NCBI GenBank assembly: GCA_001443455.1
Contig: LDXO01000017.1
Location: forward strand, 1 to 41,957
DNA: 41,957 nt
Source of the DNA: Deltaproteobacteria bacterium CSP1-8
Lineage (GTDB): Bacteria > Desulfobacterota > Deferrimicrobia > Deferrimicrobiales > Deferrimicrobiaceae
Direction of reading: 5' to 3'
This document shows, in pieces, positions 7,008 to 15,812 of this stretch; the stretch's first letter is position 1, and each line of letters starts with the position of its first letter. A program made the translations under genes and the position numbers. The notes beneath the pieces are model-generated. The model did no database searches, was not told the origin of the DNA, and saw only the letters and a list, made by a program, of their open reading frames with translations.

Positions 7008-7919
7008 ATGAGACTTCTGGTCGTCGGTTCGATGGCCTTCGACAGCATCCGGTCCCCCTTCGGGGAGGTGGAGCGGGTGGTGGGCGGCTCCGCCACGTAC
7101 TTCTCGCTGGCGGCCAGCTACCTCGTCCCCGTGCGACTGGTGTCCGTGGTAGGAACGGACTTTCCCGCGGAGGTGATCCGGACGCTCGCCTCCCGGTCGA
7201 TCGACCTTACGGGTCTGAAAGTCAGCGAAGGGAAGACGTTCCACTGGAAGGGGTTCTACGAGTACGACCTCAACACGGCCCATACCGTGACCACCGAGCT
7301 CAACGTCTTCCGGGATTTCGCGCCCGTCCTTCCGGAGGTGTACCGGGACACCCCCTACGTCTTTCTCGGCAACATCGCTCCCGCCCTCCAGCTGGACATC
7401 CTGCGCCAGGTCCGCCGTCCGAAGCTGGTCGCGCTGGACACGATGAACTACTGGATCGAAAGCAGCCCCGGACCCCTGCGCGAGGTCATCGGGAAGGTGG
7501 ACATCCTGATGGTGAACGAGGGCGAGGTCCGGATGCTGACCGGGGAGTACAACCTGGTCAAGGCCGCCCGGAGGGTGATCGGGTGGGGCCCAAGCAGAGT
7601 GGTGATCAAGCGCGGCGAATACGGCGTTCTTCACCTGTCGGACGGCACGATGTTCGCCGCCCCGGCGTACCCCCTCGAGACGATCTTCGACCCGACGGGC
7701 GCAGGCGACAGCTTCGCGGGCGGGTTCATGGGATATCTGGCCAGCTGCGGCGACAGGGAGCTCACGGACATGGATTTCCGGCTTGCGACCATGTACGGGA
7801 GCGCGATCGCCTCCTACACCGTGGAGGCGTTCAGCACCGAGAAGTTGCAGAACCTCACGCCGGAAGACATCTCGGACCGCCTCGGCTCCTTCCTGGCGCT
7901 CACCGAGTTCCGGGTCTGA
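7008..7919 (+). CDS. PfkB-family carbohydrate/nucleoside kinase
   Basis: The product is 303 residues, the usual size for the ribokinase/PfkB family. The N terminus LLVVGSMAFDSI and the VVGGSATYFSLAAS glycine region belong to the sugar-binding half. The C-terminal signature DPTGAGDSFAGGFMGYL (~226-242) holds the anion-hole glycines and the catalytic base Asp. AAAGGAG lies 6 bases before the ATG. Substrate cannot be read from sequence: members act on ribose, fructose phosphates, adenosine and others. It is convergent with, and only 36 bp from, a gene set for phospho-ketose cleavage, which fits a sugar role but does not prove one. Confidence 0.88.
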   Translation: MRLLVVGSMAFDSIRSPFGEVERVVGGSATYFSLAASYLVPVRLVSVVGTDFPAEVIRTLASRSIDLTGLKVSEGKTFHWKGFYEYDLNTAHTVTTELNVFRDFAPVLPEVYRDTPYVFLGNIAPALQLDILRQVRRPKLVALDTMNYWIESSPGPLREVIGKVDILMVNEGEVRMLTGEYNLVKAARRVIGWGPSRVVIKRGEYGVLHLSDGTMFAAPAYPLETIFDPTGAGDSFAGGFMGYLASCGDRELTDMDFRLATMYGSAIASYTVEAFSTEKLQNLTPEDISDRLGSFLALTEFRV

Positions 7920-7950
7920 TCGGCCGGCCTCCCGTTCCCGAATCCCGATC
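7918..7950. terminator. Weak hairpin between convergent genes
   Basis: GATCGG (7918-7923) pairs with CCGATC (7945-7950) between the stop codons of the PfkB gene and the convergent aldolase-dehydrogenase gene. No T-tract follows on either strand, so termination is only a possibility. Confidence 0.25.
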
Positions 7951-7955
7951 GTGGA

Positions 7956-10061
7956 TTACCTCGGCGTGGCATCGGGAAGACCTCCATCCACGGGGATCGT
8001 TGCCCCCGTGGTGGGGGTTTGGCGGGTGGCAAAGTAGAGAACCGCCCTTGCCACGTGCGTGGCCGTGATCTTCGCCCGGAGAAGGTTACGGTTGCGGTAA
8101 TATTCCTCGAGACCCTTCTCGTCCAAGCCTCGTGCCCGCATGCGGTCCGGCCCGACTTCGGCCCACAATCCGGATTTGCGGGCCCCATGGGAGAACACCG
8201 CGTCGGGGGATACCATGTTCACGCGAACGCCGATCTCCGCAAGCTCCAGGCTGGCGATGCGGGCGAGCTGATGCGCAGCGGCTTTGGTCGCGCTGTACGC
8301 GCTGAACCTTGCGCCCGGCGCAAACACGTTCTTGGTAGAGATCAAGACGATATCCCCTCCGGTATTCTGGTTCCTGAAGTGCCGTGCGGCTTCGGACAGG
8401 ACGTGGAGCGTTCCGTCGATGTTCACCCGGGTGAGCTTCCGAAAGGCCTCCGGTTCCATATCGGCCAGCGATGAGACGTGCGCAACGCCTGCATTCACGA
8501 CGAGCAGGTCGATGCCCCCCCACTCGTGAACGACCTGGCCGAATCCTTCGGCCACGGAATCCGGTTCCGTGACGTCGAGAGGGACACCGATGATCCTGTC
8601 ACCGTATATCCGCGTCAACTCGTCCACCAGTTCGGTCAGGCGATCCCCCGGAAGGTCCGTTGCGGCCACGTGACAGCCGTTTTCCAGGAGCCCCTGGCAG
8701 ATCCCCGCGCCTATTGCGCCCGCCGCGCCCGTGATGAGCGCCACGGAGCGCTGCAAAGGAAGCTCTTTTCCGGCAAGCTTCGAATGCTGCAGGACGGAGT
8801 ATTCCATGTCGAAGAGTTGATCCTCGCTCAGGCCCTCATAGGTGCCCATGGCAACGATCTTCGTTTTTGCCGCCAATGTCTGCGCGGTGATATCCCTGAC
8901 GATTCCGGCTTCCCTGACATCGCTTCCCGCGCATATGGCACCGAGTCCCGGCATGAGAATGACACGGGGCATGGCATCGAATCGTTCGAGCCCGGGGGAA
9001 AGTCTTGACGCATGCCGGTCGACATAGTCATCGTACCGCCTCGCATAGTCGGCAATCGCCTTCGAGATCCGCTCCCTGGTCGCCTGACCGTCGTCATCGG
9101 GAGGGGGATCGATCCACAGCGGCAGCGCCTTCGTTCGAATCAGGTGGTCGGAAGTCAAGGGGGGTGATACCCCAATCTCCTTTCCCCGATTCGAATCGAC
9201 AAGACGGAGCACTTCCTCCTTGATCAACGGCCGCAGGATAAACCGCCGGTGCGGCCGATCCGCATCTTCGGTGGGGACGGCCAGCAGTCCTCTCAGGATC
9301 GGGGCGATTTTTAGATACCTGTCACGGGCCGTTGAGGGGGATGTGGCCCCCCGGGAGGGGAGGGGTTTCCTCGCTTTCCTTGCCAGGTATTCCTCCGCCC
9401 GCGTCACCAGCTCAACGGTTTTCCCGTATGATGCGCGGGCATCGTCATCCCAGGTGAGCAACCCGTGTTTCATCAGCACCATGCCCATGCAATCAGGAGA
9501 ATCGTCGAACGCGGCGGCGGCGGCCAATGCCAGGGAGAAGCCGGGCTTGACATAGTCGAGTACGATGACATCACCGCCGAGCGCATCCCTGATGAACCCG
9601 TCTCCATTGCGCTGATTGGTGAGTGCCAGGATGGCGTCGGCGTGGGTGTGATCGATGTATTTCGCAGAAAGAAAAGCGTGCAACAGCGCCTCGAGGGAGG
9701 GTCTTGCTCCTCCGGCATCCAGCCGGTGCGTATGCAGCTCATTCATCATGGTGCCGTCCGGCATTGCCGGAAGCGTTCGCAACCGTTTCAGGTACATAAG
9801 ATCGAGCCCCACATGCCCATCGGGTTCGATGCTTGCCAAATCGTGTCCCGATGCTTTCACGAAGAGCGCCGGGATGGGCTCGCCCAGGACGTTGGTATAC
9901 GTCGTCTTGACCGACGTATTGCCCCCCCCGTGGAGCACGAGTTCTTTTTCCTCCCCGATCAGCCTGCTCGTGTAGGTCCGGAGAGCCAGATCCCTTCCAC
10001 GCCGCTCCCCATATCGGGCGACAAACTCAGACGCTTTTTCTTCCCGCCATCGGTTATTCAT
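7956..10061 (-). CDS. rhaEW: Bifunctional rhamnulose-1-phosphate aldolase / short-chain dehydrogenase (RhaEW type)
   Basis: The product is ~701 residues. The first ~430 form a class II aldolase domain: HGGGNTSVK, a zinc-type H-x-H in HTHADA, and MKHGLLTW with the third His. The last ~260 are a classical SDR: TGAAGAIGAG for NAD(P), VVNAG, VLIST with the catalytic Ser, and YSATK with Tyr and Lys. Fused proteins of this kind cleave L-rhamnulose-1-phosphate to DHAP and L-lactaldehyde and oxidise the latter. I use ATG 10061; a GTG directly before it is the alternative. It lies 35 bp after the LsrF-like gene. No rhamnose isomerase, kinase or transporter is nearby, so another deoxy-ketose phosphate may be the substrate. 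Confidence 0.87.
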   Translation of the reverse strand: MNNRWREEKASEFVARYGERRGRDLALRTYTSRLIGEEKELVLHGGGNTSVKTTYTNVLGEPIPALFVKASGHDLASIEPDGHVGLDLMYLKRLRTLPAMPDGTMMNELHTHRLDAGGARPSLEALLHAFLSAKYIDHTHADAILALTNQRNGDGFIRDALGGDVIVLDYVKPGFSLALAAAAAFDDSPDCMGMVLMKHGLLTWDDDARASYGKTVELVTRAEEYLARKARKPLPSRGATSPSTARDRYLKIAPILRGLLAVPTEDADRPHRRFILRPLIKEEVLRLVDSNRGKEIGVSPPLTSDHLIRTKALPLWIDPPPDDDGQATRERISKAIADYARRYDDYVDRHASRLSPGLERFDAMPRVILMPGLGAICAGSDVREAGIVRDITAQTLAAKTKIVAMGTYEGLSEDQLFDMEYSVLQHSKLAGKELPLQRSVALITGAAGAIGAGICQGLLENGCHVAATDLPGDRLTELVDELTRIYGDRIIGVPLDVTEPDSVAEGFGQVVHEWGGIDLLVVNAGVAHVSSLADMEPEAFRKLTRVNIDGTLHVLSEAARHFRNQNTGGDIVLISTKNVFAPGARFSAYSATKAAAHQLARIASLELAEIGVRVNMVSPDAVFSHGARKSGLWAEVGPDRMRARGLDEKGLEEYYRNRNLLRAKITATHVARAVLYFATRQTPTTGATIPVDGGLPDATPR

Positions 10062-10096
10062 CACATTTCCCGCCAGGCTCGTGGGGGCGGCGCATC

Positions 10097-10981
10097 CTAC
10101 TTCGTTTCGCTCTTCAGGGTCCGATACACGTCGTACGCTTCCTCGGGGTTCCTATTCTCGTGGACCACTTTTCCAACTGCCTGAATCATCGCGGCGGGGG
10201 CCTCGGATTGGAAGATGTTCCTCCCCATATCGACCCCCGCCGCTCCCTGCTGCACGGCGCGGTACGCCATCTTCAAAGCATCCTGCTCCGGCAGCTTTTT
10301 TCCTCCGGCGATCACGATCGGAACGGGGCAGGATGCCGTAACGGTATCGAATCCTTCGGCGACATAGTAGGTCTTGACGTATGCGGCTCCCAGTTCCGCG
10401 CATATCCTCGCGGCCAGGCGCATGTACTTGGCGTCCCGCACCATATCCTTGCCAACCGCCGTTACCCCCATGACCGGGATGCCGTACCGGTTGCCGATAT
10501 CCACCAGTCTGGTCATGTTGTGCACGGATTTCGTTTCGTGCTCCCCACCGATGAACACCTGGACCGCCATGGCGGCGACGTTCAACCGAACGGCGTCTTC
10601 GATGTCCACGGCGATTTCCTCATTCGAAAGTTCCTTGAGAATGCTGGGGCCCCCGCTGGATCTCAGAACGATTCCTTTCGTGAACGTCGGTGGAATGGTC
10701 GAGCGCAATATGCCCCGGGTGCACATCAAGGTATCGGCGTAAGGGAGGAGCGGGACGATCGAGAGATCCACGCGTTCCAGGCCTGCGGTTGGTCCAAGGA
10801 AATAGCCGTGATCGATGGCAAGCATCACCGTTTTGCCCGTCTCGTGGTGAAAGATGTTCGACAGCCTGTTCTTGAACCCCCAGTCCCGCGAGTTCGAGCC
10901 CCGCAGCGTGAAAGGCTCGCTGGCCATCGGGATGTCCACGAAATACTTTTGCGTATCTTGAATGCCATCCTGATCCGCCAT
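10097..10981 (-). CDS. lsrF: LsrF-like 3-hydroxy-5-phosphonooxypentane-2,4-dione thiolase / class I aldolase
   Basis: The product has 294 residues, close to E. coli LsrF (291), and resembles it along its whole length: [73 protein letters not shown]. The Schiff-base Lys in YVKTYYV falls at residue 203, as in LsrF. LsrF cleaves phosphorylated autoinducer-2 in the Lsr pathway; relatives are DeoC/FbaB aldolases. AGGAGAT precedes the ATG at 10981. The next gene is the aldolase-dehydrogenase fusion. No lsrACDB, lsrK, lsrR or lsrG is visible, so the substrate may not be phospho-AI-2. Confidence 0.85.
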   Translation of the reverse strand: MADQDGIQDTQKYFVDIPMASEPFTLRGSNSRDWGFKNRLSNIFHHETGKTVMLAIDHGYFLGPTAGLERVDLSIVPLLPYADTLMCTRGILRSTIPPTFTKGIVLRSSGGPSILKELSNEEIAVDIEDAVRLNVAAMAVQVFIGGEHETKSVHNMTRLVDIGNRYGIPVMGVTAVGKDMVRDAKYMRLAARICAELGAAYVKTYYVAEGFDTVTASCPVPIVIAGGKKLPEQDALKMAYRAVQQGAAGVDMGRNIFQSEAPAAMIQAVGKVVHENRNPEEAYDVYRTLKSETK

Positions 10982-11355
10982 CCCCGATCTCCTTTTTTCC
11001 CTTATTAAAAAATTTAGAATAACACCAGCCGAAGTCGATGTCGTGCATAGTGGGCTATTGTACCAACCGTGATCCCCTCCGCACGGGGAAAGGACGATTA
11101 CAATTATGAAAAAGAAAAAACAAAAATGAAATTTTCTCTCCAGCGAGATGTGAGGAAAGGCCGGAAAAGGAAGAAGATTGTTACGATAACGAAACGGCAC
11201 GAAACTTGAAGAAAATTATGTCATCGTACTTCCGTGAAAACGGAATCGTTCCCCGGAGTTCCCCTCGCTCCGGGCAGAAGAAACGGCCCTGCGTCCCTCC
11301 TCGCAGGGCCGTTCCCCTTTTCCGTTCGCCCTTCCCGGGACGTCGCCCGCGGCTA
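10982..11355. other. Intergenic region, relatively AT-rich, with candidate small-RNA hairpins
   Basis: No gene supported. The left part (about 10990-11220) is unusually AT-rich for this window and probably holds the lsrF promoter. One weak minus-strand candidate is ACGACA, a 17-bp spacer and TATTCT. The right part contains two hairpins, CCCGGAG/CTCCGGG (11252-11274) and the terminator-like stem at 11282-11313. Confidence 0.5.
11282..11320 (+). terminator. Strong terminator-like hairpin
   Basis: A perfect 12-bp stem, AACGGCCCTGCG (11282-11293) with CGCAGGGCCGTT (11302-11313), with an 8-nt loop. CCCCTTTT follows on the plus strand and TTTCTTCT follows on the minus strand. No protein gene ends here on either strand, so it may terminate a short RNA. 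Confidence 0.6.
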
Positions 11356-11385
11356 TTGACCCATCCTTTCGGGGAGGAATAGAAT
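11356..11385 (+). promoter_or_regulatory. Promoter of the ClpA/ClpC-like gene
   Basis: TTGACC (11356-11361, 5 of 6), an 18-bp spacer and TAGAAT (11380-11385, 5 of 6). The predicted start is near 11392, giving a leader of about 65 nt to the ATG at 11456. Confidence 0.65.
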
Positions 11386-11455
11386 TTGATTGCGCGTTCC
11401 GCAGGAATCGGTTCTCTGCCCCGGTTGTTCCTGTGCACTTCCGTATGAGGAGAGG

Positions 11456-13831
11456 ATGATGATCAAACTTTCTGCCGCCGCCGGCCTTGCCTGGCAGATC
11501 GCCGCCGCGGAAGCGGCCATGGCAAGGCATCCCTTCGTCGAGCGCGAGCACCTGCTGGTCGGCGTGTGCAGCCTTCATAAAACGATGAGCTTCGTCCGGT
11601 TCGTCAAGGCGGAGTCCCTCCCGCTGGAACAGATCCGCGTCGAGGCGGACCGCGTCGAGGAGATTCTGGCCGCCATGGGGATATCCAGCACCACCCTGCG
11701 GAGGGGGGTCAGGTCCCGGTTTCGGCCCGGCCCGGCCCGGCATGCCGACCAGGTCGTGCACCGCAGTGACGCGTGCAAGGAGATCTTCCGTCGGGGGAAG
11801 GAGCTCGCCTTGGAGGCCAGGGCCACGGAAGCCTCCGCGTCTCACCTGCTCGCGGCGATCCTTGCCGCCCCGGGGCCGATCATCTCCGCCGTGCTCACCG
11901 GCGCGGGGATCCCGCCGGAGTCGATCCGGACGGAGTTCCTGACAACCCCTCCGAGGGAGGAGAAGCTTCCTCCGGAGGGCGAGGACGTCGGTACGATGGT
12001 TTCGCCGCCGGAAGCGGCTGCGACGAACACTCCCATGCTCGACCGGTACGGGCGGGACATCACCCGGGCGGCCCGGGAAGGGCGCCTTTTGCCGTTCGTC
12101 GAATCCGAGAGGACGCGGAACACCCTTCGGCAGCTGCTCAAGGTGCTGATGATGCCCACGAAGAACAACCCGGTGCTCGTCGGGGAGGCGGGCGTGGGGA
12201 AGACGGCGATCGTCGAGGCGCTTGCCGAGCGCGTTGCCACCGGACGCGACAGGCGGGTGTTGGCGGGGAAGAGGGTCGTGGAGCTTTCGATGGCGGAAAT
12301 GGTCGCGGGGACCAAGTACCGTGGAGAGTTCGAGGAGCGGCTCACCCGCGTGATCGACGAGATTCGCTCCCATCCGGAGGTGGTTCTCTTCATCGACGAA
12401 TTCCACACGGTGGTCGGCGCGGGACGGGCGGAAGGCGCCCCGATGGACGCCGGCAACATCATGAAGCCGGCGCTGGCGCGGGGGGAGTTGCGATGCATCG
12501 GCGCCACGACGATCACGGAATACCGCCGCTGCGTGGAGAAGGACCCGGCGCTCGAGCGGCGCTTCCAGCCCATCCAGGTCGTCGAGCCGGGCCGGGACGA
12601 GACGCGGGATATCCTCGCGGGGCTCCGTGCCCACCGAGAGTCCCATTTCGGCGTCACGGTCACCGACGAGGCGCTCTCCGCCGCGGTGGACCTCTCCCTC
12701 CGGTTCGACCACGGGCACTACCTCCCGGACAAGGCGATCGACCTTTTGGATCGCGCCTGCGCCGAGTGCCGGATCCCTCTCCTCTCGCTGGCGCTCGAGG
12801 CGGACCAGGACGTCCCGATGGGTGTCGCCGTCGTGCGGCCGGACACCGTCGCTCGCGTCATGGCCGAGAAGTCCGGAATTCCCCTCGAGGTCGTGCGCGG
12901 GGAGCTCGCCGGCCTGACGGAGTCCCGGATCAAGGGGCTCGAAGAGTACCTGAACCGGCACATCGTCGGGCAGGAGGAGGCCATTTCCCGGGTGTGCCGG
13001 CGTCTGCTCCTGGCGCACGCGGGGCTGGGGGACCGGAGGCGTCCCCTGGGCGTGTTCCTGTTTCTGGGGCCGTCCGGCGTGGGGAAGACCGAGGTGGCCC
13101 GGCGCATTTCCTCCTACCTGTTCGCGGATGAGCGGTCGTTCATCCGTCTGGACATGTCGGAATACCAGGACAATTCGACCGTCACCCGCCTCCTGGGGGC
13201 GTCCCCGGGGTACATCGGCTACGAGGAGGGGGGGCAGTTGACGGGCAGGCTTCGGACGACCCCGTACTCCGTCGTCCTCCTGGACGAGATCGACAAGGCG
13301 GCCCCCCGGGTGTTCGACCTCTTCCTCCAGCTGTTCGACGAGGGGAAGATCACCGACAGCCAGGGGCGGACCCACGACGCGAGGAACGCCATCTTCGTGA
13401 TGACGGGAAACATCCGCATCGGGAAGGAGATCGGGTTTCACGCGCAGGACGAGGCGGCCGAGGCGGCGCTGACCGTGGCAAGGCAGAGGTTCCGTCCCGA
13501 GTTCCTGAACCGGATCGACGAGCAGATCGTGTTTCGCCTCTTACACCGGGAGGACGTCCGGAAGGTCCTGGACATGCAGCTTTCCGTCCTGGAGGAGAAC
13601 CTGTTCGAGACGTCGGGGCTGACTCTTACGGTGGAACCGGAAGCCCGGGAATGGCTCGTCGAGACCGGGTACAGCGCCGAGTACGGCGTCCGCGAACTGG
13701 CGCGGGTGATCGACCGATGGGTCCGGGGCCCGATCAGCGAATTGAGCGCCCGGGGGCTGTTGGGGCGCGACCGGGGCGCGGGAACCCCCGTCCTGGTGAG
13801 GAGGGTGGAGGAAGGGATCATCGTACAATAG
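11456..13831 (+). CDS. ClpA/ClpC-type AAA+ unfoldase
   Basis: The product has 791 residues. An N-terminal Clp repeat domain (~5-150) is followed by two AAA+ modules with Walker A GEAGVGKT (~243) and GPSGVGKT (~538), and Walker B VVLFIDEFHT and VVLLDEIDKA. The D1-D2 junction lacks the long coiled-coil middle domain of ClpB. An IGF tripeptide at ~659 in D2 (KEIGFHAQDEA) sits where ClpA has its ClpP-docking IGL loop. Both points favour a ClpP-partner unfoldase over a disaggregase. Tandem ATGs at 11456 and 11459 follow GAGGAGAGG. No clpP or clpS is adjacent. Confidence 0.88.
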   Translation: MMIKLSAAAGLAWQIAAAEAAMARHPFVEREHLLVGVCSLHKTMSFVRFVKAESLPLEQIRVEADRVEEILAAMGISSTTLRRGVRSRFRPGPARHADQVVHRSDACKEIFRRGKELALEARATEASASHLLAAILAAPGPIISAVLTGAGIPPESIRTEFLTTPPREEKLPPEGEDVGTMVSPPEAAATNTPMLDRYGRDITRAAREGRLLPFVESERTRNTLRQLLKVLMMPTKNNPVLVGEAGVGKTAIVEALAERVATGRDRRVLAGKRVVELSMAEMVAGTKYRGEFEERLTRVIDEIRSHPEVVLFIDEFHTVVGAGRAEGAPMDAGNIMKPALARGELRCIGATTITEYRRCVEKDPALERRFQPIQVVEPGRDETRDILAGLRAHRESHFGVTVTDEALSAAVDLSLRFDHGHYLPDKAIDLLDRACAECRIPLLSLALEADQDVPMGVAVVRPDTVARVMAEKSGIPLEVVRGELAGLTESRIKGLEEYLNRHIVGQEEAISRVCRRLLLAHAGLGDRRRPLGVFLFLGPSGVGKTEVARRISSYLFADERSFIRLDMSEYQDNSTVTRLLGASPGYIGYEEGGQLTGRLRTTPYSVVLLDEIDKAAPRVFDLFLQLFDEGKITDSQGRTHDARNAIFVMTGNIRIGKEIGFHAQDEAAEAALTVARQRFRPEFLNRIDEQIVFRLLHREDVRKVLDMQLSVLEENLFETSGLTLTVEPEAREWLVETGYSAEYGVRELARVIDRWVRGPISELSARGLLGRDRGAGTPVLVRRVEEGIIVQ

Positions 13832-13925
13832 CCGTCGTATGGAACCACCCGACCCCCAGGGGTATCATAGAGGGGAGGGTATCTTCGCGTCCAACCGTTA
13901 TGTCCACACGGGAGGAGGGAAGACG

Positions 13926-14441
13926 ATGGCAAGGATCATGTACAGCCCCGCCCACAAAAAGAACGTCACCCGGGAAACCGACCCGTATCTCCCCAAAAAG
14001 ACCGCCCCATCGGTCAGCGTCTGCCCGGAGTGCCGCGCCATTTGCCGGAACAAGCGCTGGCATCTGGACGAGAAGGAGTTCGCCGCGCTGACCCGCAAGA
14101 AGGGAGGCGGAGCCGCGAGGAGGCGCTGCCCGGCGTGCCGGAAGATCGCAGACGGCTTTATCGCGGGGGTGGTCACCATTCGCGGGGGGTTCGCACGAGA
14201 ACACCGGGAGGAGATCCGGAACCTTGTCCGCAACGAGGAAAAACGTGCGATGGGGTTCAACCCCCTGGCGCGCATCATCCGGCTTACGGAGCACGAGGAC
14301 GGGTTCGAGGTGTCGACGACGGCGGAAAAGCTTGCCCAGCGGATCGGGAGGGAAGTCCGGAAGGCGTGCAGCGGAACGCTTACGTACAAATGGTCCGAGG
14401 ATTCGAAACTGCTGCGGGTGAACTGGGTGAGAGAAGCGTGA
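13926..14441 (+). CDS. BCAM0308-family zinc-knuckle protein
   Basis: The product has 171 residues. Two CxxC knuckles lie at CPECRAICRNKRWH (~33) and CPACRKIADGFIAG (~66). A segment rich in charge follows (EEIRNLVRNEEKRA) and then an alpha/beta C-terminal part ending in LTYKW and LLRVNW. This matches the layout of the BCAM0308 family as I remember it, whose function is unknown; the paired knuckles recall the Zn domain of NMD3-like proteins. GGGAGGAGG lies about 8 bases before the ATG. The stop overlaps the GTG start of the reductase gene, so the two are co-translated. Confidence 0.7.
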   Translation: MARIMYSPAHKKNVTRETDPYLPKKTAPSVSVCPECRAICRNKRWHLDEKEFAALTRKKGGGAARRRCPACRKIADGFIAGVVTIRGGFAREHREEIRNLVRNEEKRAMGFNPLARIIRLTEHEDGFEVSTTAEKLAQRIGREVRKACSGTLTYKWSEDSKLLRVNWVREA

Positions 14442-15457
14442 GGGCGGTCGCAATCCGGAGGACCGGCCCCCCCGAGTCTCTCGAATGCGGGGAAATTCCC
14501 CTCCGGGAGGCGGGGGAGGGGGAGATCCGGATCCGGGTGCACCGGGCCGGAGTGAATTTTGCGGACGTGCTGGCCCGGCAGGGGATCTACCCCGATGCCC
14601 CGAAACTGCCATTCGTCCCCGGGTACGAGGTTTCCGGGGTGGTGGAAACGGCGGGGCAAGGCGTTACGGGGATGCGTGCCGGAGACCGGGTGGCGGCGTT
14701 CACCCGGTTTGGGGGGTACGCGGAATACGCCGTGGCCGACGCAAGGTTTGCTGTTCCCCTGCCGCCGGGTATCGATTTCACCACCGGAGCGGCGGTCCCG
14801 GTGAACTTCGCCACGGCCTACCATTGCCTGTTCCACACCGGGCCCCTCCATCCCGGGGACAGGGTGCTGATCCACGCCGCCGCCGGGGGCGTCGGCCTTG
14901 CGGCGGTACGGATGGCGAAGGGCGCGGGGGCCATCCTCTTCGGGACAGCCGGCTCCGGGGAGAAAATCGACTTCCTCCGGAGGTACGGGGTCGATCACCC
15001 GATCGACTACCAGAGGCAGGACTTCGTGGAGGAAGTGCGCAAGGCGACCGGTGGCGAGGGGGTGGACGTCATCCTCGATTCGATCGGGGGGCGCATGATC
15101 GGGCAGGACCTGCGCGTCCTGCGGCCGGGGGGGAGGATCGTGTTGCTCGGCCTGGCCGCCGCCTCGGGCAAGAGCAGGCCCATGATGCTGCGGGAACTGA
15201 TGAGCGCCCCCCGCCTGCAGCCGATCAAACTCCTCGAGAGCAGCCGGGGGTTCTTCGGGGTCAACATCCTCCGGATATTCGACCACCGGCCCGCGGTGGG
15301 CGCTCTCCTGCTGCGGCAGGTATTCGACATGATGGCTAACGGGGAGGCCCGTCCCGTGATCGCCGCGGAAATTCCCCTGGAGAGAGCCGGAGAGGCCCAC
15401 CGGCTTCTCCAGGACCGCGCGTCGATCGGAAAGATCGTGCTGACCGTACGCGACTGA
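14438..15457 (+). CDS. VAT1-like zinc-independent quinone oxidoreductase (MDR superfamily)
   Basis: The product has 339 residues. The N-terminal GroES-like catalytic domain has VNFADVLARQGIYP and PFVPGYEVSGVV. It lacks the zinc-ligand Cys and His cluster of alcohol dehydrogenases. The Rossmann part carries HAAAGGVGLAAV (~148) for NAD(P)H, and a VAT1-like FFGVNIL segment follows at ~270. Members reduce quinones or enones. The GTG at 14438 overlaps the upstream stop. The physiological substrate is unknown. Confidence 0.83.
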   Translation: MRAVAIRRTGPPESLECGEIPLREAGEGEIRIRVHRAGVNFADVLARQGIYPDAPKLPFVPGYEVSGVVETAGQGVTGMRAGDRVAAFTRFGGYAEYAVADARFAVPLPPGIDFTTGAAVPVNFATAYHCLFHTGPLHPGDRVLIHAAAGGVGLAAVRMAKGAGAILFGTAGSGEKIDFLRRYGVDHPIDYQRQDFVEEVRKATGGEGVDVILDSIGGRMIGQDLRVLRPGGRIVLLGLAAASGKSRPMMLRELMSAPRLQPIKLLESSRGFFGVNILRIFDHRPAVGALLLRQVFDMMANGEARPVIAAEIPLERAGEAHRLLQDRASIGKIVLTVRD

Positions 15458-15812
15458 ACCCTGCGTTTCCTCTCCCTCGCTCCGCAGCCTCGGAGGGGGG
15501 CTCCGTTCGTGGCTCGCCGTGCGGTGGACCCGCACGGCTGCGCTTAACCTCACTGCGCCCCCACTCCGTCGGCTTGCTGCGCTCTATATCGGGGGACCCT
15601 AGGCGATGCGGGGGGGGGTCGACGAGGCGGCCTGTGGAGCGAGGAAGGAATCGCGTCGAGCGGAACCGGCAGCGAGCGGGCGCAAGGTCGCTCGCGTAGC
15701 CGAGGGGACCCCCCCCGCGCGCCAGGGGCCCCCGTCGCGGGCAATGGTCCCCGATGGGCGGGGATACTCCACCAACCGTACCATCTGCAACCTCGAGTAG
15801 ATGTCCCCGCGC
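15458..15812. other. Gene-free spacer between convergent genes, repeat-bearing
   Basis: 355 bp between the stops of the quinone reductase (plus) and hemerythrin (minus) genes. The right half holds core repeat copy 3. The left half (15470-15600) is irregular GC-rich DNA with local palindromes such as CCGTGCGG...CCGCACGG. No credible ORF is present. Confidence 0.65.
15604..15720 (+). repeat. Core repeat copy 3
   Basis: Contains GCGGCCTGTGGAGCGAGG, CGTCGAGCGGAACCGGCAG and CGAGCGGGCGCAAGGTCGC in the same order as copy 1. The flanks here are a run of G then TCG on the left, and GGGACCCCCCCCGCGC on the right. The closing stem therefore differs in sequence from copy 1 but could still pair. Confidence 0.65.

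Noticed and set aside
11181-11438. 85-codon minus-strand ORF upstream of the clp gene
   Set aside because: It spans the strong hairpin and the clp promoter, and shows no protein features.
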